The translations under genes were made by a program, and so were the position numbers. Of a stretch of DNA of 64,000 nt, positions 53,630 through 63,200 are shown one piece after another (the stretch's first letter is position 1; every line of letters starts with the position of its first letter). Location of the stretch: NCBI GenBank assembly GCA_951394405.1, contig OX596334.1, positions 1,612,001 through 1,676,000 of the forward strand, given 5' to 3'. The stretch is from Coprinellus micaceus (lineage: Eukaryota; Basidiomycota; Agaricomycetes; Agaricales; Psathyrellaceae). The notes beneath the pieces are model-generated. The model made no database searches and was not told where the DNA came from. It saw only the letters and a list, made by a program, of their open reading frames with translations.

Positions 53630-55660
53630 ATGGCGACTGGCTCCCATGAAGGCCAGTCCGTTATCGACGAGAAACTGTCCAGTTTGGAAACCGAAGTCAA
53701 TACCGAGATCGCCCGCCTACAAACAGAGCTCAACGAGAAGATCCGCCGTCTACGAGAGAATTTTGGCGAGCAGAAATCGCGCTTGAACCGCCAGCGTAAC
53801 GCCTTATCGCCAGTCCATCGCCTCCCTCCCGAAGTGATATCCAGAATACTCTTCGCCAGCCTCGCCACAAGTCAAGAAAGCAAGGAAATCTCGGTTGTCA
53901 ACCCCGACGCGAGGATCCACAAGCGGTTCGGTGCGACGGCCCCATGGCATATTTCCGAGCATCATTACAACTTCGGGGTATGGAGAGACGTGCCCGACGC
54001 CATTCGGTTGTGCCACGTATGCCAATACTGGAGGTCTGTCGCTCTCGCTTTCCCGGCGCTGTGGAGCCACATCCAGGTTGGGCAGAAGATGAGGCCTGAG
54101 TTGCTAGAACTAATTCGAGCGAACGCCAAGAGAGGTCTCTTTACCTTGGATATCCGAAACCTTGCCCGCCCCTTTGATCTCAAGGCCTCTGACGTCCTAT
54201 CGGATATCCTCAAGGCAGATGTTGGTCAACTGGCGTCCCTCGCTCTCCACTGTGACAGGAGGTTTCTTACCGGATCCGAACCTCGTCTGCCCGTATTTCA
54301 ATATCTAGCGGGATCTGCCGACCAACTGCAGTCTCTCCAATTCGTCGTCCTCGGCCGTATCGACGAGGGGACGGAGTTGTTTCTGTCGGCCATCCCGAAT
54401 CTCAGTTGCCTCGAGCTTCGAGGTATCGTGGAGCCTTGGTGCTCCCCTATCTTTCGATCTCCTCAACTTACCCATTTGACGCTGCACAACACCCCTGATT
54501 TCAACGCATTGACCACGGCTAGCTTCCTTTCATTCCTACGGCAAGCCACAAAGTTGATATGCTTGTACGTCGAGCTCCCGCGACAGAGCGCACTGACGTG
54601 GGAAGACGTCGGGGGGCAGCCAGAGGCCCCAGTCGAGCTGCCCAACGTTCGGGTGCTCCAGTTGATCTCAAAATGTTTCGCCCCTTTATCTTTGGTAATG
54701 AAGGCAGTCCACATCAGCGACATTAGGGGGCTCAAGTTAAAGGTGCTTTGTGGGGAACCCGACGGCAACCTACAACCAATTTGCGAGTTTACTCATCCTC
54801 GTATCGCACCTGAACGGATAGAGATTGGGCATGGATGGAGCACCGTTGGCGGCGACGGCTACATTCTCAGTTGCGATTTCCGGAATTTGTTCTTCGACCG
54901 CAACTTCCGAGCATGGATTCCGACATGCGACGAAGCACCACCATGGATTAGCTTCAACGCAGGCACCAACTTTCCCTTCCCGGAGCTTTCGACGACACAA
55001 CATCGAGTCCCATGGTGTTTTTCAAACCTTCTTGTTCTCGTTATCGGTGATGTCTCAGAGAAGGGCATCCCCCAAGAATTCTGGGAGGAGCTCTCCATGC
55101 TCTCTACGCTGGAAGTCGTTCATATGAAGTACGCGCGAATATCTTTGGTCGCCAAATTCCTACGACCCATACTCAAGGTCAGCAAGAGGCCGAAGCCCCC
55201 GAAATACCCCGCTTCCTCAACAGCACACCCTGCCAGTCACCCATTCCCCCGCCTTCGAGCCCTTGTGTTTGGCTCTCTAGGAAAGTTTGCAAAGGGTAGT
55301 GTGCAAGGCCTGAGGCTCGCTGGATACGGCGTCCCCGAACAGTGGGAGGCCCTGGCCCCACCAGACTTGTACCTGGAATTCGTCAGCTCCTATCTCCGCT
55401 GTTGGCGAGATTACGGGCATCGACGTCTTGTATGTATCTCGCTTCAAGCAGAAACAACTTTGGCGAAGGAAGCCAGCGATCATGAGTCTCAGGCGATGTT
55501 TCACGCCATAGACGTTGGCGTTTTGGGCCGAGTCAAGGCGATTGCGCAAACCGTTGTGTTCGGTCGTACCGCTGTCTGGGACCACTGCGCCGAACGGGAG
55601 GCCACAGCATCTACTTTGGGTGCCGTCGACACGGCAATACCGTCTGGGTCAGGCCCCTGA
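53630..55660 (+). CDS. F-box/LRR-like protein, intact
   Basis: Single-exon 676-residue protein, the intact member of the family here. It starts at ATG 53630 (MATGSHEGQSVIDEKLSSLE) with about 60 residues of coiled coil (QTELNEKIRRLRENFGEQKS). The F-box-like motif NALSPVHRLPPEVISRILFA follows, then HVCQYWRSVALAFPALWSHI, and irregular leucine-rich repeats (LHCDRRFL, NLSCLELRGIVEPW, PQLTHLTLHNTPDFNALTTA). The C-terminus has the block LSTLEVVHMKYARISLVAKF shared with the relic at 6950-7290. F-box proteins of this kind are thought to bring substrates to SCF ubiquitin ligases; the substrate is unknown. Such genes are highly multiplied in mushroom genomes. Confidence 0.88.
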   Translation: MATGSHEGQSVIDEKLSSLETEVNTEIARLQTELNEKIRRLRENFGEQKSRLNRQRNALSPVHRLPPEVISRILFASLATSQESKEISVVNPDARIHKRFGATAPWHISEHHYNFGVWRDVPDAIRLCHVCQYWRSVALAFPALWSHIQVGQKMRPELLELIRANAKRGLFTLDIRNLARPFDLKASDVLSDILKADVGQLASLALHCDRRFLTGSEPRLPVFQYLAGSADQLQSLQFVVLGRIDEGTELFLSAIPNLSCLELRGIVEPWCSPIFRSPQLTHLTLHNTPDFNALTTASFLSFLRQATKLICLYVELPRQSALTWEDVGGQPEAPVELPNVRVLQLISKCFAPLSLVMKAVHISDIRGLKLKVLCGEPDGNLQPICEFTHPRIAPERIEIGHGWSTVGGDGYILSCDFRNLFFDRNFRAWIPTCDEAPPWISFNAGTNFPFPELSTTQHRVPWCFSNLLVLVIGDVSEKGIPQEFWEELSMLSTLEVVHMKYARISLVAKFLRPILKVSKRPKPPKYPASSTAHPASHPFPRLRALVFGSLGKFAKGSVQGLRLAGYGVPEQWEALAPPDLYLEFVSSYLRCWRDYGHRRLVCISLQAETTLAKEASDHESQAMFHAIDVGVLGRVKAIAQTVVFGRTAVWDHCAEREATASTLGAVDTAIPSGSGP

Positions 55661-56351
55661 TGAGATCGGTCGGAATATCTTTATGATGCCCCCATACCAG
55701 TGGTATATGTTGGAATGTAACATATACCGGAAAAGCAGACTATAACTGTGCTACGGCGAGGACTCGCCTCGCGACGCTCGTGCGACATGCATCGCTCTTG
55801 TTACCCACGGAGACCAGTAATACCGACGACCCGCTTTCGTAGAGCAGTTGTCGTCAGTTGGCATCGACTTTTGGCCTTGCACTCCAGTACCTCGTTGACT
55901 TATCCTCTTCCGAGTCTTCTAAACTCAGTTCGTTCGGTCGAATGGACGGTAATGAGATTGGGCTGATTCGATGTGCCTCAAATATATTCTGGTCCTGTGG
56001 AGGGTGGTTGGACATCGGACATGAACGTAACAGTGTTCGAAAGCGTGTAACTAATTCCTGAGAATCCCTGTCAGTCACGCAAATTTAGCGCCATGTCGTC
56101 GGGGCATCGGAGCTCGAATGGCTGAAATGGCTGAAACTCACACTAGGAGGTAGCCAATTAGCTTTCTTTGGGACCAAAATTATAGCGATAAAGCTGGCGG
56201 AAATGGTTCCCTGTAAGTTACCATAAGTCCGTGTCGTACAGTAAGTCTGGTCGCTCCGGTTCCGTACGAAGACAAACGATCCGCTTCGAGACACTCGCAT
56301 ACGATGAAGCATTGTCCGTCCCCCCATTCCCTCAACATGCCAGAGATTGGT
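55661..56351. other. Convergent intergenic region
   Basis: 3' flanks of the F-box gene and the first small secreted protein gene. No other gene was seen. Confidence 0.4.
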
Positions 56352-56852
56352 CTAATCCTTCTTTGCCTTGGAGAACCTCCCCACAACAACAGGTACCGCT
56401 GGTTGTTGGGGCTCCAGGAGTCTTGGACGAACGGGGAGAGTGTATCGCCGCCTGTCAGGGGTGGGGCACTGAGGGTTTGACAGCCCCCGTTCCCAGCACA
56501 GGTTGACAATGCCACTAGGCGTAGAGCCAACCAAATTCCCTGTATTCTGTTGAGGCTGATTTAGCAACGAGCACAGTGTTAGAGGCAGAGAGCCCACCTT
56601 CTCGTAGACGCAGAAAGCGAAGTCCGGGTCGTTTGAGCTCCACCCAATGCGGCACTTGAAGCGGTCGGAGCCAGGGTCACCGCCCGTATCTGGAGTGTCC
56701 GGGTAGGGACGGGGTTCTGGGCAGACGTATTTCTGAAGGCATGGCTGAGGAGAAGCGCGAGGGAACAAGGCTCCGGGTCTGGTGGGCGATGCGCCTACTT
56801 GGGAGACGGCTTCAAAAATAATCGTAACCAACACGGCGAAAACTGAGCGCAT
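56352..56852 (-). CDS. Small secreted cysteine-rich protein 1
   Basis: Starts MRSVFAVLVTIIFEAVSQVG at ATG 56852, a clear signal peptide ending near ASPT. The mature part has RPGALFPRASPQPC, KYVCPEPRPYPD, FKCRIGWSSNDPDFAFCVYE, NLCWERG and NPQCPTPDRRR. A 51-nt intron (56547-56597, GTGGGC...CAACAG) is likely: it keeps the frame and has no stop, so both forms are readable. Spliced, the protein has 149 residues and six Cys in the mature part; unspliced, 166 and seven Cys. The even number supports splicing. It is 68-75% similar by eye to the next gene, 57691-58194. Function unknown; such proteins are often host- or substrate-facing. The upstream extension of the open frame has no role. Confidence 0.78.
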   Translation of the reverse strand: MRSVFAVLVTIIFEAVSQVGASPTRPGALFPRASPQPCLQKYVCPEPRPYPDTPDTGGDPGSDRFKCRIGWSSNDPDFAFCVYEKVGSLPLTLCSLLNQPQQNTGNLVGSTPSGIVNLCWERGLSNPQCPTPDRRRYTLPVRPRLLEPQQPAVPVVVGRFSKAKKD

Positions 56853-57690
56853 GCTGGGCAACAGTGCAGTAGATGTTGGGGGAATTGACAAGCGGTGAGC
56901 GCTTGAGCCTCCGCCCACAGCCCATGGCACGCGGCCTTTTGTACATAGATAACTACCACTCAGTTTCTGGTACCGGTGGGTTACAAGGGGGCCAGGTGAA
57001 GGGCGAGGGGGTAACCGCCCCCGAGAGCGCGATGATCTGTCACCCACTACGGCGCCCGGCGTCAGATAGTGGAAGGCACTGTGATCTTTATCTTTGCAAG
57101 TATCGTAGGTTTCATTATTCTGTCCACTCGTCCTCGAACTTTACACTCGGGCGCTTAACAAGGGTCTAGAGCCTAGCCTTTGCGCAGCGGATCAAGTGCC
57201 AACAAAATGACGTCTGCCAAGGAGAACGTGATTTGGTGGTCGCTCGCGAGATGGCCCTATGGGCGCCTATTCCAATGTTGTCATTTCTCAGGCACGGACA
57301 GGATCCGAGGACTTGGAGTACCAGGGGATGTCCGATGGATTACAGTATACGAAATAGCGCGAGCGCCAGTGGCCAGTGGAAGGAGAAGCGTGACCAGCTT
57401 CTCATCACACATCTCATCACAGTCACGCTAGACTCGGATTAGCGCCCGTGGAGCGTCGAATTGAATGGGTGAACCGACTAAAAAGGCCCTCTAATTTTTT
57501 CGACACTAACACTGTAGCTTCCTAAGGAGTAAATCATTGCCATAGAGCTAACGAAATCGTGTTCTGCAAGTCCATGTCCTAAATATTAAGTCCGACCTGG
57601 TACAAGGACAAACACGAGTCCGAGATCAATCATCGTCTTGTCGCCCCAGTGTCCATGAGGATGGCTGTCCTAGACCAGCGAGAGATTTAT
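56853..57690. other. Region between the two secreted-protein genes
   Basis: Contains the promoter of copy 1. The part from about 56880 to 57100 resembles 58200-58400 upstream of copy 2 (shared CCCGAGA, GATCTTTATCTT and TATA-like pieces), so the duplication unit included promoter DNA. No other gene was seen. Confidence 0.5.
56935..56943 (-). promoter_or_regulatory. TATA-like box of secreted protein 1
   Basis: TACAAAAGG on the minus strand, 83 bp before the ATG. The same nonamer is kept upstream of copy 2 at 58268-58276. Confidence 0.5.
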
Positions 57691-58194
57691 CTAACCCCTC
57701 TTTGCCTTGAGGAACCTCCCAACGACAACTGGATCTGCCGCTTGTTGGGGCTCAGGGAGTGTGTTACGAACGGGGAGAGCTCGCCGCCTGTCGGGGGTGG
57801 GGCACTGGGGGTTGGGCATTCCTCGTTCCCAGCATATGTCTTCAAGACCGCTAGGTGTAGAGCCAACCAAATTCCCTGTGTCCTGTTGCGGTTGATTTAG
57901 CAACGAGCACAGTGTTGGAGGCAGAGAAAGTACCTTCTCGTAAATGCAAAAGGCAAAGTTTGGGTCACCTGGGCTATACCCAATGCGGCACTTGAAGCGA
58001 TCTGGTCCTGGGTCGTCGCCTAAATCTGGGAACTGTGCGGGGTCGTAGGGCTGAGGCGCCGGGCAGACATATTTCTGCGGGCACGGCTGAGGGGAGGTGC
58101 GAGGGAATAAGGCTCCGGGTCTGGTGGGCGTTGCGTCTACTTGGGAGACGGCTGCTAAAACCATTGACACCAACAAGCCGCAAAGTGGACGCAT
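57691..58194 (-). CDS. Small secreted cysteine-rich protein 2
   Basis: Tandem paralogue of 56352-56852. It starts MRPLCGLLVSMVLAAVSQVD at ATG 58194 with a signal peptide, then TPTRPGALFPRTSPQPC, KYVCPAPQPYDPAQF, FKCRIGYSPGDPNFAFCIYE, DICWERGMPNPQCPTPDRRR and the end GRFLKAKRG. The 51-nt frame-keeping intron is conserved (57883-57933, GTACTT...CAACAG). Spliced, it has 150 residues and the same six mature Cys. The most changed parts are the Pro-rich loop and the tail, which may reflect diversifying pressure, but that is inference. No known domain is recognised. Confidence 0.78.
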   Translation of the reverse strand: MRPLCGLLVSMVLAAVSQVDATPTRPGALFPRTSPQPCPQKYVCPAPQPYDPAQFPDLGDDPGPDRFKCRIGYSPGDPNFAFCIYEKVLSLPPTLCSLLNQPQQDTGNLVGSTPSGLEDICWERGMPNPQCPTPDRRRALPVRNTLPEPQQAADPVVVGRFLKAKRG

Positions 58195-58896
58195 GCTGGG
58201 CAACGGTGTGCAGGGAAAGTGACAACCAGCTGTGAGGGTCCCCCCCACAACTCACGCCAGCACACAACCTTTTGTATGTCAACGGCTACCTGAGTTTTGA
58301 ATCCGACGGGGACAACCGCTCCCGAGAATGCGATGAACGGGTGTCACTCAGAGCGGCGCCTGTCAGACAGTCTAATGTATTACGATCTTTATCTTGACAC
58401 CCCGACTTCCGTTCCCTTCGCCTGCCTGTTCTTGAACTTGGCACTTAGAGGCGCACTGGCAGGCGCTCATCGATCATCCCATATCCAGCAGGCGATCAAG
58501 GGTCAATAAAACGACGAAGGCGGTATTCAATAACACACTTCCACAGAAGGCCCTGGCGTCTATTCTCAGATTACTGCCTTTCAGGAGAACTTGCAGTCCT
58601 GGGAGAGGGAGAGGGACTGTGGGGTATGACTCGTGCAGCCACTCAGTTCTAAGGTCGCCATTTCAGGCCATTTCCTCGTCGCTATCCCTCAGTGTCTCCC
58701 AGTGTTTCTGTGTCCCAATCCTCGGTCTGTGCCCAGATGAGGCGGCGCATCAAGTTGAATTGAAACTCCGACCCGGCGCCCGTGCCTTGAGGCTTTTCGG
58801 ACCAGTTGACACTTGAACTCGACACACACAGCACCTGTCTTTCTCCCTACTCAGCTTACACCCTTCTGCGGGTCGGTATCACTTTCCAAAGTTGAG
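58195..58896. other. Divergent intergenic region
   Basis: Promoter DNA for secreted protein 2 (left) and the third F-box gene (right). Confidence 0.4.
58268..58276 (-). promoter_or_regulatory. TATA-like box of secreted protein 2
   Basis: TACAAAAGG on the minus strand, 74 bp before the ATG; identical to the box of copy 1 at 56935-56943. Confidence 0.5.
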
Positions 58897-60264
58897 ATGT
58901 CCAGCCGTGCAAACTTTAGAGACGCCCAAGCGGCCGTCGACGAGGAGATCCAGCGGTTGAAGCACCAGAGAAACAGTTTGGCGCCCATCTCCCGTCTGCC
59001 TCCCGAGGTGCTCACCAAAATATTCTACGAGAGTCTTTCGACTGGAAGCATGACCAAACCAACGACCTTCAATCCGCATTCGCGAATAACGTCGGTTACC
59101 CCCCACGTTTGTCCATGGGCACCTGATGCGGTTTCTCAACAGTGGTCATTGGAAAATCTCCATCGCGTGGGCCTCTTGCATGTATGTCAGACATGGAGAT
59201 CTGTAGCATTGAGCTCGCCGCAGCTGTGGAAACACATCCAACTTCAATGGTCGACCAACCCGCAGTTGATTCAGTTCGCTGTGAAGCACGCAAAAAGTAC
59301 TCCAATCGATCTGGACATTCGTAGTCATAACACGATCAGCGACGAGGGGGGCGGCAGGGCGGTATACGACACACCTATGGAAGTTCTATCCGAGCTCGTC
59401 TGTGTTGCTCCAGGACGGGTCGACTCCCTTACACTCAACGTTGGTGGAAGACTCGTGTTGGATCATATCCAAAGGTTGTTCAGTCGCCTCGATCAAGCTG
59501 TGTCCGTCGAGGTGACTATCTGGGAAAAGGATATAGAGAGGCGCCAAAGACTCCATTCCATGGAATGGCTCGCATCGAAAGCACCAAGACTACGTTCCCT
59601 TACAATTCGTGGAATCACGATCCCCTGGTCGTCCGCCATTCTCCGGTCGCCCAATCTCAACCACGTTATTCTCCATGCAACCCTTCACCAAACCACCTCA
59701 GCCGCTAATGATTTCAGAGCGTTTCTTCGCGAAGCGACGCAGCTGAAAACTCTTCAAATCCAGCTCCATGAACCGATAAACGTCGGACCGATCACATCCA
59801 TGGGTGAGATAGCCGGAGCAAATCTCTCCGCGATTCAACTAGACACCCTCGAGCACCTCTATTTCAAGTCTCGCGTATTTGCTCCCCTATACATGCTACT
59901 CGGGTCTATCAGGCTTTCGCGCCACTTGAAAAGTCTTGCGATTATCTGCGGAGAGGGCTGGCAGCACACACAATCCATCTTCACACCGCATCGAAAGACC
60001 ACTGGCGCCTCTGATGCCAGAGAATTCTCTAGTTCACCTTCCCACGACGCTGGTGCTGGATCTGGCCTCCTCGGGTCCAGGGGAAAATGCCAGAGCCCTT
60101 CCAGGAAATTTGGACTCTTTCGCTGGCATATTTTTCTCCGGGATATATGGAGAAAGGATGGCGGCCCTCATGCCACGCTCTCTGGCCCCGCTCGTGGCCC
60201 ATATGACCCCATATGGAATCCAGATAAACGGGCACCTCAGAATGGCAACCGTCTGGCAACATGA
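58897..60264 (+). CDS. F-box protein, shortened C-terminus
   Basis: Third F-box paralogue in 12 kb. The first ATG in frame is at 58897 (MSSRANFRDAQAAVDEEIQR); the open frame extends upstream without ATG. The coiled coil is much shorter than in the other two. The F-box-like motif is NSLAPISRLPPEVLTKIFYE, followed by LLHVCQTWRSVALSSPQLWK and leucine-rich repeats down to HLKSLAIICGEG at about residue 360. After that (about 59960 on) the frame turns into a low-complexity Ser/Gly/Arg sequence unlike the paralogues and ends after 455 residues instead of about 680. A +2 frame looks no worse there. The C-terminal third is probably lost by frameshift or replaced by foreign DNA. Confidence 0.7.
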   Translation: MSSRANFRDAQAAVDEEIQRLKHQRNSLAPISRLPPEVLTKIFYESLSTGSMTKPTTFNPHSRITSVTPHVCPWAPDAVSQQWSLENLHRVGLLHVCQTWRSVALSSPQLWKHIQLQWSTNPQLIQFAVKHAKSTPIDLDIRSHNTISDEGGGRAVYDTPMEVLSELVCVAPGRVDSLTLNVGGRLVLDHIQRLFSRLDQAVSVEVTIWEKDIERRQRLHSMEWLASKAPRLRSLTIRGITIPWSSAILRSPNLNHVILHATLHQTTSAANDFRAFLREATQLKTLQIQLHEPINVGPITSMGEIAGANLSAIQLDTLEHLYFKSRVFAPLYMLLGSIRLSRHLKSLAIICGEGWQHTQSIFTPHRKTTGASDAREFSSSPSHDAGAGSGLLGSRGKCQSPSRKFGLFRWHIFLRDIWRKDGGPHATLSGPARGPYDPIWNPDKRAPQNGNRLAT

Positions 60265-63200
60265 ATGCCATGATGATTGGCCCCTGTAATCTCAGACAGC
60301 CTGGAATCCGTGAATCTATGTATTGTATGGAGTTGGGCTGCCCACGAGAACTGGGATGTGTGTGGCCATACCTTGTGGCCCTAGCCCTGGCCTTGGTGAT
60401 CCCAGCGATCGACCCCATATATCATGGTACTTCCCTGGCATCAAGTCTGGGTCCCGCAAGTCCATGATCGGGGCCAGTGGCGGTTCCATATCTCCTGGCC
60501 GCTTTGTTTATTTCTCTGGAGATGGCCTATGGCCTTCCTCTCTCCATGCGAAATGGGTCCTGGGTGGGACCGCCATCTCCATCTTTAATGGATGTTGTGT
60601 GGAAGGGAAGAACACAGGGTGTTTGCCACAAAATCTGGCCTGCATGATCCCAAGGCCTACACCATACAAACTTGAATCAGTTGAGGCCAGCGTCTGACCA
60701 GAAAAACCAGCCTTTCCTTGCCCCTGGTATCGAGCTATAAACCTGTGATCATGCTTTCCAGCAGGACCAGGGAGACTTTGTGACAAGCTCCATGCCCCAG
60801 AAGTGTTGAGTGCCCAACCCCGCCCATCGTAGCACCTTAGAACTGATAGGGACTACCCGCAAATCATCCAACATGGCGATGTGGCGCAAGCGCCTCGCCA
60901 AACAGTGATCAACCTGGACTCGAGAAATTGATCGGCCTCATGGCTTCCCCCGACTCTCTCTCAGTCCGTTTTTCCTCTGCCAACTCTGTCGTCCGGACCT
61001 CGAGCGCTGAGCTGTGGTCACTCACTCTGTGCACGACACCTCCCTGCGACTCCAGGTCTCTCGTCTTGTAGAGCGCTCGCGGATGTTTGTCCCTACTGGC
61101 GTTGCATTCAATCCACCACAAACAGTACAGCTCGGGATACGACCCTCAACCGGGCCCTTGACCTCGTTGCCCGGTCCAGGCGCCTGCTTCGGGATCTACC
61201 TACTCGGCTCTCGGGAGGATGCTATGAAGACGCATTTTATTCCCAACCTATTCCAACCTATTGGCGCCACACACTCTTTCTACCAAGGCTCACTACCAAC
61301 CAGGGAGCGGCCCATACATGACATGGAGCCCACCTCAGGCTGTACACCGGTCCTGTGTGTAACCAGGTGGCCCGTACCGAACGCTGCCCGCCCTCCCTTC
61401 AGTTGATTGCCTTCATGACCAAGCTCACATCTTCTTCGTCGCGACGACGCCGGAAACAACGACAAGGTCGCCCACTCACCCTCCCTCGCATCACACTGCT
61501 GTCCTCATTCCACCAGCGGTGTACGCGCGTACGCAGGCTTCAGAAGCCGTCTGCTGACGTACGACGGCGGGGCATCCGGTGAACCTTAGCTATGAGCTCG
61601 TTCATTGGGGATTCAGCGTCTGTCGTCGAGCTTGATCTTCGCGCGAATGACTCACGTTGTGGCCATGTTCTCCGTTGATCATGGCCGTCACATACTCCGT
61701 CGACCACAGCAGACCACACCCCTTGCAAGTCAACTCGCAGGCCTCACAAGATCCATTCACCTAGGACCCCACCCCAACGAACTCGCCCGCAAACTCACAA
61801 TCGGATGAAAAGAGTGGGAGAGCCTATCCGACCCTATAGGAGCATTATTGCCCATTCTGGGGCAGGTGGTTGGTGGTTTGGTGCTGATTCCGAACTTTGA
61901 GGTGCGTGTAGACCCCGAGGCCCCGGCCAACCTCGTTGACCCAATCCTACCCAACCTCAGGCCTGAGCTTGAACTCCCGAACCCGAGACCTGATACGATT
62001 TTCGTTCCGCTCGAGATGGTCATCATCCACAAATCGTCAATCACGCTCCGTCGTCATTCCCATTCCCCAGGATATGGCAACGTGACGATGATGAACCGTA
62101 AAAGCGAAGCCGGGATGCCTGACGTCTAGGATTGGGCCTCCAGACCCCTTCATAGCTCTTGTAAGCTTGTAGTCTACCTATCCCTTCTTGGTAACTTGAC
62201 TGACCGATCACGCGCTTGTAGAAAGCTATTGACCAGGCCCTAGCCAATATTAGCAGCGTCACGCTGCCGGGCTTCGCTCTCCGTAGGAGACCCATTACTA
62301 CGGAAGAGATAGAGTCCACGTTCAGCGCACGCTCGATAGGTGGTGCAAGTCCTTCGAGCGTTGCCCCTTCACATTTGCGTTTGTCTCTTGGTGTTGAGCG
62401 GCTGATCTTCGCTCAGTCGCAGACTGCGCGGCGCATGCTAGGTGCTGATCACACTCTTTGGCGTTTGGGCAAGGTCTTCAAGCCGAATCTCCTTGACCTA
62501 CCCTGCTCGCGCTGACACAATTCTACGTCTCGGCAACAGTGCTGATAGACGTCCATTGCCCTTTCCCCGCTGTATCAGCTACACTGAAGGTCTTCCTCCT
62601 TTTCTCCCGTCCAAGCAGGCTTCCACCGATTAGATCTCGTGAAGCCCTCCCTCGATCTCGGACTTGGTGCGCACCAATCGCCTCTAATGGGTACGAGATC
62701 TACCACCTCATTGGACATAGATCGTGGCCCACCTCGGTGAGTATCCTGTATGTGTGCCCGACTATACTGGATACGCCCCGCCTCCAGTCAGCTTCAGTCA
62801 GTGTGTTGATCACAAACGAACTGCAGAACACGGTATAAGAACCGCATGCCTATAGACCAACGGCCCCTATAACAAGATACCGCGAGTCGACGCCTGCTTG
62901 CCCCCACTTATCGCATATATCCCAGCATGTGAGTCCCTCTGCGGATTCATGGAGGCGAAGCGACCGAAATTTACCAAGAAGAAGGCCGTTTATAGTTCCC
63001 CTTGACACAGGCGATGGCTGCACTCCGGCCTTGTCGTTTGACCCTGCTTCAATAACTTCAGAGGACATCGTGGCAGTTGTAGGGTACCTGAGGCTTGGGC
63101 CTCGCGGTGATCAGATGTGCCTGGTCGCCGTCATCGACAGCAGCGAGGGCTTCGCCTCGATGCGAAGGGGCGGTCCTCACCTGCAACATGGAAGCCCACG

